Assembly: GCA_004352715.1 (NCBI GenBank)
Contig: SCFE01000064.1
Span: forward strand, 477,736 to 541,735
Source of the DNA: Hofstenia miamia
Taxonomy: Eukaryota; Xenacoelomorpha; Acoela
Length of the DNA stretch: 64,000 bases
Direction: 5' to 3'
The notes below the pieces were generated by a model that worked only from the letters and a program-made list of their open reading frames with translations, did no database searches and was not told the DNA's origin. This document shows, one piece after another, positions 24,146-35,164 of the stretch; the stretch's first letter is position 1; each line of letters opens with the position of its first letter. The position numbers were made by a program, and so were the translations under genes.

Positions 24146-24318
24146 ATAGTGAATGTACTGCATACAATTACAAAATAATTCAATTGGCTAGAGTAGAGAT
24201 TTTAGTGGACTGTAGCCCACCCAAACCCGCCTGTAGACTTGCTCTTGATTTCTACGTGAAATAGTTTGAGATATACCTAGGGCTGTACGTGTAAATAATT
24301 AACAAGGGGGGCTCTATA

Positions 24319-25284
24319 CAGGGTGATCCAAAAGTCCTTGGAATATTATCAATTTATTCAATTTAGCAATTAAAAATAATATATGCAACATATATATAAG
24401 CAAATAACAATGTATTATTCAAAATGTCCTCCTTCATTTTCAATACACTTGTCTAGACGGCTTACCCAGTTTTTGAAAGACGACGTCACGTAATCCAAAC
24501 TTATTCTATTGATTTCTTGGATTATTTTTCTTTTCAGTTCATCAACTGTTTTAAAAATCTTTCCAGACTCATAGACTTGTTCTCGCAGATAACCCCACAG
24601 GAAAAAATCGCAAACAGATAAATCGGGTGACCTAGGTGGCCATTCAATGACTCCTCTACGTCCGATCCAACGATCTTTTAGCTGGTCATCAAGCATAGCA
24701 CGAACTTCGTTGTGATAGTGGGCCGGCGCGCCATCCTGCTGAAAATAACTGTTTCTACCATAAACACTGTTAAAATATGGCACAACATGAGGTATTAAAA
24801 TATTGTTGATGTATCTCTCGCCGTTCATAGTTTCATCTTGGATTGACCAACAAGCTACACCACCACGATATGTTACAAGTGCCCAAACTGTGACAGATTT
24901 GGAAATTGCAGTTTTTGTGGGGTGTTGAATATGAGGATTGCCGATAGACCAATAATGGAGATTATGTTTGTTAATTGTACCATTAAGATGGAACGTACAC
25001 TCGTCACTAAACGTCATCTTTCTGCTGAATGAAGGATCTGCTCTAATCTTTTCTTTCATGATTTGACAAAACTCTAATCGCCTGTCCTGATCTCCGTCGT
25101 AAAGCTGTTGACAGTAGGTCGGTTTGTAGGGATGTGCATCAAATGATTTTAAGATTCTTGACACTGATCCATATCCAATTCCAATCGAAATACAATATTG
25201 ATTAAATTTATAATATATATTGTCTATGGTCGAATTGTGTGTAAATTAAATTGATAATATTCCAAGGACTTTTGGATCACCATG
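24319..25284 (-). mobile_element. compact mariner-type transposon, probably DD41D
   Basis: Terminal inverted repeats CAGGGTGATCCAAAAGTCCT (left) and the complement of AGGACTTTTGGATCACCATG (right) continue to at least 36 bases with about one mismatch and are flanked by TA on both sides. The element is only 966 bp and holds one long minus-strand transposase frame. The good ends and the long frame suggest a young insertion. Confidence 0.9.
24415..25164 (-). CDS. mariner-type transposase, N-terminally truncated
   Basis: A 249-residue uninterrupted frame. MTFSDECTFHLNG (about residues 50-62) holds the first catalytic Asp, YFQQDGAPAHYH (about 140-151) the second, and WPPRSPDLSVCDFFLWG the third; 41 residues lie between the second Asp and the CD of SVCDFF, the spacing of the DD41D (rosa/Visitor-like) group. 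Mariner-type transposases are usually about 340 residues with two helix-turn-helix domains. Here only the end of the DNA-binding half remains (a same-frame SVSRILKSFDAHPYKP at the start), with about 120 bp between the ATG and the terminal repeat. The catalytic triad is present, but without a DNA-binding domain the protein is unlikely to move itself. Confidence 0.8.
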   Translation of the reverse strand: MSRILKSFDAHPYKPTYCQQLYDGDQDRRLEFCQIMKEKIRADPSFSRKMTFSDECTFHLNGTINKHNLHYWSIGNPHIQHPTKTAISKSVTVWALVTYRGGVACWSIQDETMNGERYINNILIPHVVPYFNSVYGRNSYFQQDGAPAHYHNEVRAMLDDQLKDRWIGRRGVIEWPPRSPDLSVCDFFLWGYLREQVYESGKIFKTVDELKRKIIQEINRISLDYVTSSFKNWVSRLDKCIENEGGHFE

Positions 25285-25559
25285 TATTTGAGAACTGATA
25301 TTTTTATGTGATATTTTGACCAAATTTTGTTATTCAACAACTAAAATACTACACCAGAAACATAATATAACCTTGACATCCCTAGATATATACCAGTCAT
25401 GTCATCAATCATTTTAATCAAAATCAACCCATCACTGTGATAACGATTTGAAAATTTAATGATGAGAAATGGTAAAGTATCCTGATATTGGCGTTATTGC
25501 ATATCAACAAACTCTGATTTCTAAAAGAAGAAATGACATCAAATCGCATGCTTTGGGTT

Positions 25560-25830
25560 TACATTATAAAATGTTAAAAATTCATATTTTAGGTTTAGGG
25601 CTTAGGGCTAAAAAATAATAAAAATTTAGTTTTTAGATTTAGGTTTATGAAACGTCAAGTTGTGACTTGGGTAAGGTCTTGGGCTATAAAATATTAAAAA
25701 TTTGGGCTTTAGGTTTATGTTCTATGGTTTAAGCTTACAAAACATCATTTTGTCATTTGGGTCTAAGAAATATTCAAAAATTTAAGTTTTAGGTTTACAA
25801 ACCGTCAAGTTTAGATTTTATTTCTAGGTT
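25560..25830. repeat. degenerate minisatellite
   Basis: About three to four imperfect units of 80-110 bp built on TATAAAATATTAAAAATTT ... TTTTAGGTTTA ... AAACGTCAAGTT ... GTGACTTGGG. Units differ by many substitutions, so the array is old. Confidence 0.6.
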
Positions 25831-25996
25831 CCAGATGATGCCATATAAATTGTTGTGTAGAAACAATATGTTTATATATCAAAGTATGCTGAACTGCAAT
25901 AGCCCTGATATTTTATAATCTCAAAAAAAATCGCTTTCAAAAGCTACTTAAATTTGATCAATCATTGATTCTCACTGGTCATCACCTAGTCTTCAA

Positions 25997-26146
25997 ATGG
26001 AGGATGTAGGAAATAAGGCTCCAACCGACATTTTTCAGGCTGTATTTGATCATGATGCATTTGTGTGTTATCAAATAATGAGAAATCAACGATATATTGA
26101 AAATAGAGATTTATTTAGCATTGAAGACCAAGGTGGGCTTAATAGA
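25997..26146 (+). CDS. possible first exon of an unknown gene
   Basis: An ATG frame reads MEDVGNKAPTDIFQAVFDHD and then AFVCYQIMRNQRYIENRDLF, continuing to EDQ before a possible donor (gtgggc) near 26142; without splicing the frame runs to 26227. The AVFDHD stretch is reminiscent of the first helix of ankyrin-type repeats, a weak resemblance. I found no downstream exon, so this may be a gene fragment or chance. Confidence 0.2.
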
Positions 26147-26392
26147 TCTACTACCCAAGTGTTTTCAATTGTGATGTGGGCTTACGAAGTTTTCATAGAA
26201 TTTAGAAAATCTTACTATTTTTACTGATTCTCAGAATATCCGAAACAATTATACCATATGATTATTCATATTTACATTGCTAGAATACCTAGAGCTCAAC
26301 TGCAACTGTGATCGAGAACAAACAATTTTCAATGCCTTCAAATATTTTTTGATCTATTTTTCGTAAGTTAACAAATTTGTCTTCATTACACC

Positions 26393-26785
26393 AAATATTT
26401 CTTGCTACAAAATATTTCTGTACAAAAATTGATTTTGCGCGCTATCTTAATACAAGGGATACAAAATATTCTTAGCAATTGCTCTAAATTGGCCTACATT
26501 TTTATGCAGTCACAAAATCTTTCTACACTTATTCGCCTATATATTTTTTAAGAATGCATGGAATATATAGGCGAATAAAATCTAACAAACATTTCCTTTT
26601 AAAAAGGACAGAAATACAATACTACTTTATGATGCAGAAAGATTTCGTGAAAGCATAAAAATGCAGGCGAATTTAGAGCAATTGCTAAAAATATTTTTTA
26701 TTCCATGTATTAAGATAGCACGCGAAATCAATTTTTGTAGGACATTGCGCGACAGTAATATTTTGTAACAAGAAAAATTTCAAGT
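26393..26785. mobile_element. foldback/MITE-like element
   Basis: Two inverted arms: AAAATTGATTTTGCGCGCTA... GCAATTGCTCTAAATT...TTTTTATGC on the left (about 26415-26515) are mirrored on the right (about 26635-26745). At the centre is a tight palindrome, TTCGCCTATATATTTTTT / AATATATAGGCGAA (about 26529-26575). It has no coding frame. The exact ends and target duplication are not clear. Confidence 0.7.
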
Positions 26786-27814
26786 AGTGATAAATTTTGT
26801 AATAGTGATAAATGTGCTTTGCGATAGGAGAAGAAATATTACAAGTTGATTTATATTATACAATATTAATTTTAAGGTGACATTTTATACTGGTCGCATG
26901 TATAGAGTATGAATTCCTAATTACACTAAATATCACTTTTAATGATATTGCACCCTCATGTTGGCATGCTTTAATTTTAGCTGAAAGGCTTTATTTTAAA
27001 AACGGCTTTGCCAGTGGTACAAACTAAAAAATTCATAAAATCTCCGCACCCTAGAAAATTCTTGGAAAAAGGCGCATTGTCAAAAATGCGGGAATTTGCA
27101 TGAAAACAGAAATAGACTTCAGTGAATACTTCTTAAGTCCGTATAACGCTGCAGTTAAGTCTTTGAATTTGCTCAATAAACTGCATTAACTACTTTCAAA
27201 GTTCGCATTTATTTGGTGCTAAGTCTTTGTAAGTGCGTTTTTATCTTACAAGATCCGTTCATAAAGTACTTTTAAAGTTATTGACGCACTAGTTAAGATG
27301 AGTAGAAAATCATTTTAAAGAATTCATTGGATCTAGTAGGCGTAGTTATTCTAAAAAATAAATTAATTTTTCAAAATTTTTAATGAAATATATTTATTGT
27401 ACTCGAACCCAAGTGTGCATCTAATTTGCTGTTGAAATCAAAATTGGCAATAAATTTCAGTGGAATTAGTGTCATTTGCTTAATAATCAAAGTAACTAGT
27501 TATATTTTAATGAGCAACATAATGAAATGATTCTGCAAAAACTTTGAAAAATGAGTCTACTTATTGCTGTAAATTATACTGAAAAACAAAAAAAATTTAA
27601 AAAATTCGCGTGTTGCATTAGTATTAGATTTTTACACTATTTCCGAAAAGAATTTTCATTATATTATTATTTTCATCACCTTTATATTTTTCAAAATCGA
27701 CGTTTCGTTTTTCAGCATAACATGGTGATATCATGTATATCAAATGTATGTAATTATATCATGCTACCTTTTGTTTGTAGGGTTTAATTAATTGACCTGT
27801 TTACTTTAAGCAAT

Positions 27815-29340
27815 TTGATAACCAAAAATATTTTTTGCTATATATGTACTGAATATACGCTCGAAAACGACAGCTGGGTAATAACATCAATTACAAAACA
27901 GCTTTATCATGCGTACTTTGGTATTAAACTTGGAGATCAAGATAAATCTGTTGTTAATCATATGTTAAAAGTTCTTCAAAATTTAAAGATCAAATTGACA
28001 ACAAAAAGGGATAAACTATTTAAATTTGGCATAAAAATGATGTGTCGAGAATCAATAGTTCACGTCAGCAATTGCTATTTTTGCATGGCAAACGTTCAAG
28101 GTCATAATAAATGTCTAAAATGTCAGTTAATTATTCAAATATATCATCGGCTATAAGGCCTGTTTCACATTTTGACGAAATTCCAATTCCGGATTTTCGT
28201 CCAAGTTTATCTAATGAATCTTCTTCTGATGAATTGACATATGATAATAAAAATTATATTCCAAGTAATCTTGAAGAACAACGCTCCCTTCTTAAGTCGA
28301 AGTGATTTAAATGAACTAGTTCGTGATCTGGCTCTCCTCTCATGAAAGGCTAAAGTGAGTTACTTAGATAACACAAAATTTTGTGTCTACCGAAAACGCA
28401 CTGCTGCTTTATCATATTATTTTGCACTGTCTGATGAACTCTGTTATTGTACTAACACACCAGGTTTATTCCATGAGCTTGGGATTGATCACGTTTCTAA
28501 TGAGTGGCGGTTGTTTATCAATGCATCAATGTTCAGTGTCAAAGCATTCCTTCTTCACTATGGAGGTAAATGACTGTCTGTGCCTGTAATGCATTCGACC
28601 AAATTACGACAAACTTATGACAATTTAAAAATAATTTTGCGCAGAAATTGTTATGGGGAAGATTAGTGACTAATTTGTGCAGATCTAAAGGTCGTTGCTA
28701 TAGTCAGAAGCCTTCAAACAGGCTTCACAAAAGTTATGTTTGTGGAATAGTCACTACCATGCAAATTATTATTCCAAACATGATTAATGCTGCGCTTCTA
28801 CCGAACATAAAATCATACTTCCCTTATTACATATCAAACTGGGTTTCTTTAACCAATTTGTCACTTTAAAGCTTCAAGTAAAGATGGAGAAACTTTTAAA
28901 TATCTGCTTCAAATTCCCAAATTAAGTTTTGAGAAAATTAAAGAGGGAATATTCATTGGACCTCAAATAAAGGACTGATTGATGATACAACGTTTCTTAT
29001 AATGATGACAGATGAAGATTTTAATGGCTTGCAGGCTTTCAAAAATAACCTTCACCTTCGTTCTGACCATATTTAAGAGCTTGTGGACGATCTATTGTAA
29101 GCATGCAAGGATCTTAGGTGTAATATGTCGTTAAGCATCTGTAATTTTTCCCTCTTAATTTGGGCGTTGTTTTGGATGAGCACGGTGAAAGATTCCACCA
29201 GGATATTTATAGAATGGAATTCCGTTACCAAAATAAATGAAATCCCGCAATGTTGGAAGGCTTTTCTAGAGCGCTCTGGTAAACGGACTTCAAATTTGGA
29301 ATCAGCGTAAAAACTGGGTTTAGAATCCATACACAGTCCT
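27815..29340 (+). pseudogene. decayed copy of a dispersed arthropod repeat-protein gene (CYIC ... DEHGERFHQD family)
   Basis: Blocks in order: FCYICTEYTLENDSW, AYFGIKLGDQDKS, CYFCMANVQGHNK (27815-28156); SAIRPVSHFDEIPIPD (28111-28305); CVYRKRTAALSYYF, LCYCTNTPGLFHELGIDHVS and NEWRLFINASMFSVKAFLLH (28355-28573); then in broken frames FKYLLQIPKLSFEKIKEGIF near 28900 and LDEHGERFHQDIYRMEFRYQ near 29175. This order (two CxxC pairs, YRKR, EWRLFID, KEGIF-GPQI, DEHGERFHQDI) matches, from memory, a multi-copy uncharacterised protein in many arthropod genomes. The paired Cys blocks look metal-binding. At least four frame breaks make it a dead copy. A second fragment is at 55188-55430. Confidence 0.65.
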
Positions 29341-30839
29341 TGTCAACTACACTTCCTTAAATTTTATTGTTCAGGGTTATTTTATCAAATTCGATAATGC
29401 ATTTATTTATTTTTATGTTTTAAATAATAATTCATCGACGTCTCCTGAGGATGGAAGCCAAATCTGAGATGCATACATAAAGGAAGTCAGGATTAAAGAT
29501 TGGTAAAGAGTAAGTTTTACAGTGGTATGAAGTATTAAAGGGAATTGATCTCTTTAACAACATAAAAGAATTATTACACTAAAATACACACCAAGATCTT
29601 TAACATATGCAATAGGCTTAATAATTTAACTATCAATATTAAGAATATAACTTAATAATGAACTATGAATGGCCCATGAAGCCTTGTCAATTTGGTACAG
29701 TATGCTTTACAGTAAATACCACATTTTAAATATAAAAAAAGAGGCCGATGTTTTCACATTAACTCGCATTGAAATAGATTGCTAACTATATCATCATACT
29801 ACCATTATCATTTAATTTTCACGCAATGATGTTAAAACGTTTTCAAAGTATAAATGAATGGCATTGACATACCAGGTTTTACATTTCAAGCTTTTTCTTT
29901 TTTGATGCATTATATTGTATGAAGAATATTCGAAATAACATTCATAGTAGTATATTACAAAATATTACAGACATTGTTAATTCTTTAATTGGCGCATGAT
30001 ATCAATGAAGAAACACGAGCCATAGAGGAAGGCTGTGAATACTTCCAAATAAATTGACTCTACTAAGCAATTGTTTATATTGTTTCAAATTCTTTGTAAA
30101 AGGTCATTCAATTTCTAGGTATCCATATTCAGAATCAACATCTGCAAATATATTGTCAGCAACTCTTAATTCAGTTGCTTGAATTGCCTGGAGTTAGGCC
30201 GTGGAAAGTGTTTCTGCCCCATGTCTATCTGCATATAACATAAATGAATAATATGCCATCACACACTTTGCTAAAACTCATTTTTTTTAGTTTATGCATT
30301 TAACTAACAAATTAATAAAGGTCGTTGATTACTAGCAACCTGGATGTTTCATAGTTGGCATTTTATATGAGATGAAAGAATGAAAGTATTCAAATTTGAC
30401 CACTTAGTCTTTCAGTGTTAATGAAAATGACGGCACATTTTATAGATCCAGAGATTCATAATTGCTTAATTCACTTTGATATCACTTTACTATTCCTTCC
30501 AAACCAATTTTATGGTTTTCATGTTAAATGCAATTCAAAATTATAAAATTTATACCCGATGAAAAGCAACCCTTGCAATTGAAGTTATATAAGTGTCCAA
30601 CATTTTATAAATATAGTTCTATGCCTTCTAAGCCAACTGATGTATTTCCAATGTATCATACATTTGTATACATCCGCTAAATGTTTGCTTAACATTCAAG
30701 CTGCACTTGAATAACTGCAATTGGATAAATTATTTCAAATTCTTCATATACTTCTACATCACATTTCGTTTTGGAACACGTTATCAAGACCGCAATTTTC
30801 CATGCTTAGAGAACTTTAAAGCATTTATCAAAAATTTTA
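29341..30839. other. non-coding AT-rich stretch
   Basis: I see no supported gene, terminal repeats or tandem array here. Confidence 0.4.
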
Positions 30840-31221
30840 AGTAGCGTTCATACATACAACTTTGTTCACAAATTTTTCGAATTTAATGAGGTTTTCAGCA
30901 AACGTTGTATGTGTGAACGCAAAAACTTTTATGTCAACAAAATTTTCAGAGTTAAATCGATTCTACTTTGGCTGACAACTTTTGGCGAGATAATGAGGTT
31001 GATAACAAAGTTTCAGGTGTGAACGTGAAAAAACTTTGTTGTGAACTTTTCAAAACAAATTCTGACTGCTAGCATAAACGACTGTATAATTAAATAAGCC
31101 GTTTATTCTGTATTTATTACTTCCGAGGGGGGGATTCCTATAGTGCACGATCATTTTGCGCATTATTCAGTTTTTGGATGATCTATTTATTCACTCATTA
31201 ATAAAAGCATGTGGTCGCTTG

Positions 31222-31460
31222 CAGTGGTGTACGCAGGGGGGGGCATGGTGGAATGTGCCCCGTCAAGTTTCCAAATTTGATTTTGACTGGATAAATCAAA
31301 AAAAATTTCGTAAAAAATTTAAAAAATTTAAAATCTAGGATCGTGAAATGCATTTTTTAGGGTTTATTTTCTCAATATTTTCAAAAAATTTCGCGGGTCT
31401 TTGCCCCGCATTGGGTAATGATGCTAATGCCCACCCGTCAGAAAATCCTGCGTAGGCCTT
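31222..31460. mobile_element. small nested element with GTACGCAGG ends
   Basis: Starts AGTGGTGTACGCAGGGGGGG and ends CCTGCGTAGGCC, an imperfect inverted pair around about 240 bp. Ends of this kind (CAGTGGCGTACGCAGG) are common on short DNA elements of invertebrates. It has no coding capacity. Confidence 0.5.
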
Positions 31461-32158
31461 TGTCTCTTGATAGCGAAACCCAATTAATAGAGCTTGTGGA
31501 AGAAAGGCCCTGTTTGTAGAATTTGAGCATCAGAAGTTATAAAAATACCCCCGCATTTATGAAGTCTAGCAAAAGAGGAAATTTCCCAAATTTCCATATT
31601 TTAATCTATCCCTAGTAAATGTGAAGAAATTATTAACTAAGAATACTATAAGTTTTTTGCATTTGGCACCGCATATTTAAACCTAAAACATTGTTAAGTG
31701 TCTTATTTTGCTTTAAAATGATATATTCTGCATATTTACATTGATAATGTTTATATCAATTTATTCTAGTAGCAGAGATCAATGCAAAATTTAATCGGCT
31801 AAAAACAATTTTTCAAAGCATTACGAAAAGACACAAGATCATAGGAGTAGGGATGGGTTAGAAAACATCTACTAACTGAATTATTTTTGTTTATAATCTT
31901 TCAGTAAACAAGTGGTTCTTATTCAACATTGATTTATATCATTTGGCTTACGCTCCAATACCTAATTTTAGTTATTTCAATAAGCGTTGCATTCTATATC
32001 AATTAAATTTCAGAACAATACAACTTTCGTTGCTGAAGTAATTATAGCGCGCATTGTGATAAGATAATTTTGAAATATTTTAAATTTCTCCAATAATTAC
32101 TTTTGACAATATCGAAGATAAATTAAATCCTGAAATTTAACACTACCAACCATTAAAG

Positions 32159-32199
<41 letters not shown>

Positions 32200-32611
32200 C
32201 AACAAAGTTAAAATTTTCCAATCAAAGATAAAGAAATTAAATTTTAAATTGAAAAAATCAAGAATAATACCAATTTTAACATCATTACAAACTCAAAACA
32301 TTTTAATAAACAAAGATCCTATAGCAAAGTTACTGTCTTCTTCATTGGTTTATAAATATACATGTGAAGATTGTCAACAATCTTACATCGGAGAGACACG
32401 AAGACACTTTGCTACAAGAATCCAAGAACATATTTCAGGTCATCTTAAATCAGAAATTTACCAACATCAACATCCAATTAAAACAGAAAATTTTGAAATA
32501 TTATTAAAAACAAACTATCCAATAATTGCAGAATCACTATATATAAAGAAAGAAATAAGATCAAGAGTAATGAATAAGCAGAAGAATTATTATAACATCA
32601 ACATTTTCTAA
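32159..32611 (+). pseudogene. Penelope-like element GIY-YIG endonuclease, 5'-truncated
   Basis: A 150-codon frame whose first residues are translated (TA)n. The linker DPIAKLLSSSLVYKYTCEDC leads into the GIY-YIG core CQQSYIGETRRHFATRIQEH and a histidine-rich tail SGHLKSEIYQHQHP; it ends with ESLYIKKEIRSRVMNKQK and TAA. In Penelope-like elements this domain follows the reverse transcriptase, which is missing here. The Y-I-G-E-T-R-R block and the downstream Glu in ESLYIKKE keep the expected residues, so only the 3' part was inserted. Confidence 0.8.
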
Positions 32612-32728
32612 TGCATGCAATTTTAATTAATTTTAAGTGTAGTTAATTGTAATTATTTTTCCTTCCAAATTTGTTCTGATAAAGATTTTGAATCGAAACC
32701 GGTCGCATATATATATATATATATATAG
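32612..32728 (+). repeat. Penelope-like element 3' tail with (AT)n
   Basis: The 3' tail contains GATTTTGAATCGAAACCGGT and ends in an (AT)n run. The complementary motif GGTTTCGATTCGAAAATC is found in the second Penelope-like copy near 59590-59610. Confidence 0.7.
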
Positions 32729-33118
32729 TTGCTGTCAATTTCGTAAAGACCCAAAAATCTACTTGGCCTGCCTTAATTTAAAATTTGAATATATTGGGGG
32801 TGTAAATTATAATTAAAAAGTTGTGAACAAAGTTGTATGTCTGAACGCTACTTTACATATGTTCTGTGAATATAGTTTGTAGAACCAGTTTGTGCTGGGA
32901 AATCCTCGTAAAGTAATCACTTTAATTAAATTTAAGAATGTTTACGCTTTGATCCAAAAATTAACAAGTAAATAGATGCCTTGAAACTAAATTGATTAAC
33001 ACCAATGAAAAATTCGTTAAGAGGAGGAACTTTCTCTACTCTAACCTTGCAAGCTTTTTAAACTTACTCAGCTGGTACTTTATTGTGAATTTAAACTATG
33101 TGATTTATTGAAACTCAC

Positions 33119-33364
33119 CTATTTGGCAATCATTCTTTGAAGTTTGTATATTTGTGATTTTCTTCCATCTTCAGATAATTTTTCAATAGCATTGCAAAAA
33201 AAATTTACTGTAAGCAATTCAGTACTAAATTCAATCCATAAGTAATTGTAGGGCTTTCTTATTCTAGATATAGTCCTTATGTCAAAAAATTCCTCAACTT
33301 TTTCAACGAAAACATTAATATTTTCCTCTTCTAGTAATGGATTACAAATTATTTCATTCGGCAC
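33119..33364 (-). CDS. unidentified 81-residue frame, possible exon
   Basis: An open minus-strand frame reads NPLLEEENINVFVEKVEEFF, RIRKPYNYLWIEFSTELLT and ends RKSQIYKLQRMIAK. Composition looks coding, and a strong donor consensus (TAG|GTGAGT) follows, but the TAG before it is in frame and no clear acceptor precedes the frame. I do not recognise it. It could be a terminal exon, a repeat remnant or chance. Confidence 0.2.
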   Translation of the reverse strand: MPNEIICNPLLEEENINVFVEKVEEFFDIRTISRIRKPYNYLWIEFSTELLTVNFFCNAIEKLSEDGRKSQIYKLQRMIAK

Positions 33365-33802
33365 TTACTTTAATAGAGCGTGATGACAATTAGGGAGTTT
33401 AGTCTGATAGAAAATTTTGACGTTTTTAAATAAAATTGCATAGTAACTTGCTGTCCTCATATAAGCAAATTCCAATTCGTTTAATGAAGTGAAGAATCTA
33501 AATTAAAACGTCATAAGCATTGTTCTATGCTACAAATGCGGATCTGTGTTGTCAATACCCGCGCGCCTTGCGGATATACATGCACCCACGTCAGTGTACG
33601 GGTTGCGCACAGTTTTTTAAAATTTTAGGATGTATGTGTAGTTTGGGTAAATACTTTCAACAATGCGGGTAAATTTTCGGGTATGCTTTTATGTTTTATT
33701 CTTCATAACCAAAACATTAAAATAGAGCAGTGTCCATAATTGGGTCTTAACTTTAGCTAATTGAATGACATCTAAAATTATACATTTTTATAAAATTCAG
33801 AG

Positions 33803-34255
33803 TAGGGACTTCATGAATTAGAAAAAATTAATCAGAAGCAATAAATTTATAGGAACGATTTTTAGTAGAACAAGTGTAATAATTATTTTTGCATCACCAT
33901 TTTTTAAGCTGTGCCCATTCGAGGCAAACATCCAGAGACAAGCTTTCGGCTTGAGCGTGGAATTCGACAAGGATGTGTACTTGGTGCTTATATAACGTCC
34001 TTTTCCACTATCTGATATGTGAAACCCCTCTCCCAAAGGGATTGTTTTAGCTCTTTCCTTGGAAAATTGGAAGTGGAACTTAAGCATATTGAATATGGGG
34101 ATGATCTCTGTCTTTTCCACATTACCCATAAAAAAATACAGAGCTACCTAGATGGTCTAGTTACAGTTTTAGCGGCACTAGGTATTAGTATCTCTGTAAC
34201 AAAGACCAGGTGCATGTGGTTATTAAGGGCATCGGGAAGAAGTTTCCGATTAACA
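33803..34255 (+). pseudogene. LINE reverse transcriptase fragment (inverted arm 1)
   Basis: Reads LERGIRQGCVLG near 33950 and, in the frame 34019-34270, HIEYGDDLCLF followed by SYLDGLVTVLAALGISISV. RQGC-V-L and Y-x-D-D are the reverse transcriptase signature blocks of non-LTR elements; here the catalytic box is YGDD. The arm is mirrored at about 35165-35618. Confidence 0.7.
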
Positions 34256-34299
34256 TTAAGAAGCCTTTGAGCTTCCTATGTTGCATGTCTCTACATGCT

Positions 34300-35160
34300 A
34301 TAAAAGTTTGAAATGACGGGTCTTAATGTGCCCATTAATACCAACCTTTACTCTTATGTGACTTGTAACAGCCCACTGCTATACTCTTCCAGTAATCAGC
34401 GGCCACTTCCCTATTGGAGATCTGCGTATGGTCATTCCTGACATGACGATTGAAAGCTTTGAAAATAAACACTGACACTCCATGCATCATACTGCATGAG
34501 ACCTACAATTTTGTTAATGACTTCATTTCCTTTCTCATTCCTAAAGCATGTTGTAGTTAATAATTAAAATATCTGAGACTACCCCAGAATAACGTCTGTT
34601 AACCACTGTACATCAAGTACCAACTGCTTCCTCTAGCACTAACTTCTGCATGCACGAAAGATGTGACCATTACCTTCAGGAACTATTAATGCCTTAATCA
34701 TTGTTAAGCCAAGGGCCTGATCACTAGTTATGCATTCACTGTGCGACATCATCTGGCAAACAAAAGTTAAGCACTTATGTGCTACTATCGTGCGCAATTG
34801 TTGGAAAGGCATAAGTCCGTGAACTTTGTCCTTGGCTACCGCATCCCAGTGTGAGACACCACAAAAGAATTTTTACAGATGTTGATGGAGGCCCCAAGCA
34901 TCTTCAGTTCCTTATCAGTTTCTGCCCACGTCTCACACACATAGGTTAGAGTGGGTGCCATTACGCCTCATAAAAGAAGACAAGAAAGTGCTTTACCAAA
35001 CTCTTCTGACATGCTACTTGTCAATATCCCAAGATCTTGCAAACATTACCATTGCACCGATTTCTTGCTTCAGAGAGGGCTGTCCCAGCAGAGCTGATCA
35101 TTGAGCATAAATGCTTAAACGCTTACACAAATTCAATGTTCTTTCCAGAGACATTACCTC
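34300..35160 (-). pseudogene. LINE reverse transcriptase thumb and C-terminal region
   Basis: Minus-strand pieces include PTLTYVCETWAETDKELKML (about 34890-34950), HWDAVAKDKVHGLMPFQQLR (about 34790-34850) and AHKCLTFVCQMMSH. The L-x-Y-x-x-E-T-W block and the following leucine-rich part are typical of the C-terminal half of LINE polymerases. It is collinear with the reverse transcriptase fragment at 35165-35531 on the same strand. Frame breaks are many. Confidence 0.55.
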
Positions 35161-35164
35161 TATC

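Larger units (their letters stand above)
30840..32852. mobile_element. Harbinger-like non-autonomous element with nested insertions
   Basis: Terminal inverted repeats AGTAGCGTTCATACATACAA (left) and the complement of TTGTATGTCTGAACGCTACT (right), with about one mismatch, are flanked by TTA on both sides (30837-30839 and 32853-32855). A 3-bp TTA target is typical of PIF/Harbinger. Near the left end GTGTGAACG recurs as a subterminal motif. No Harbinger transposase is visible; the inside is taken up by a small element (31222-31460) and a Penelope-like fragment (32159-32728). Confidence 0.7.
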
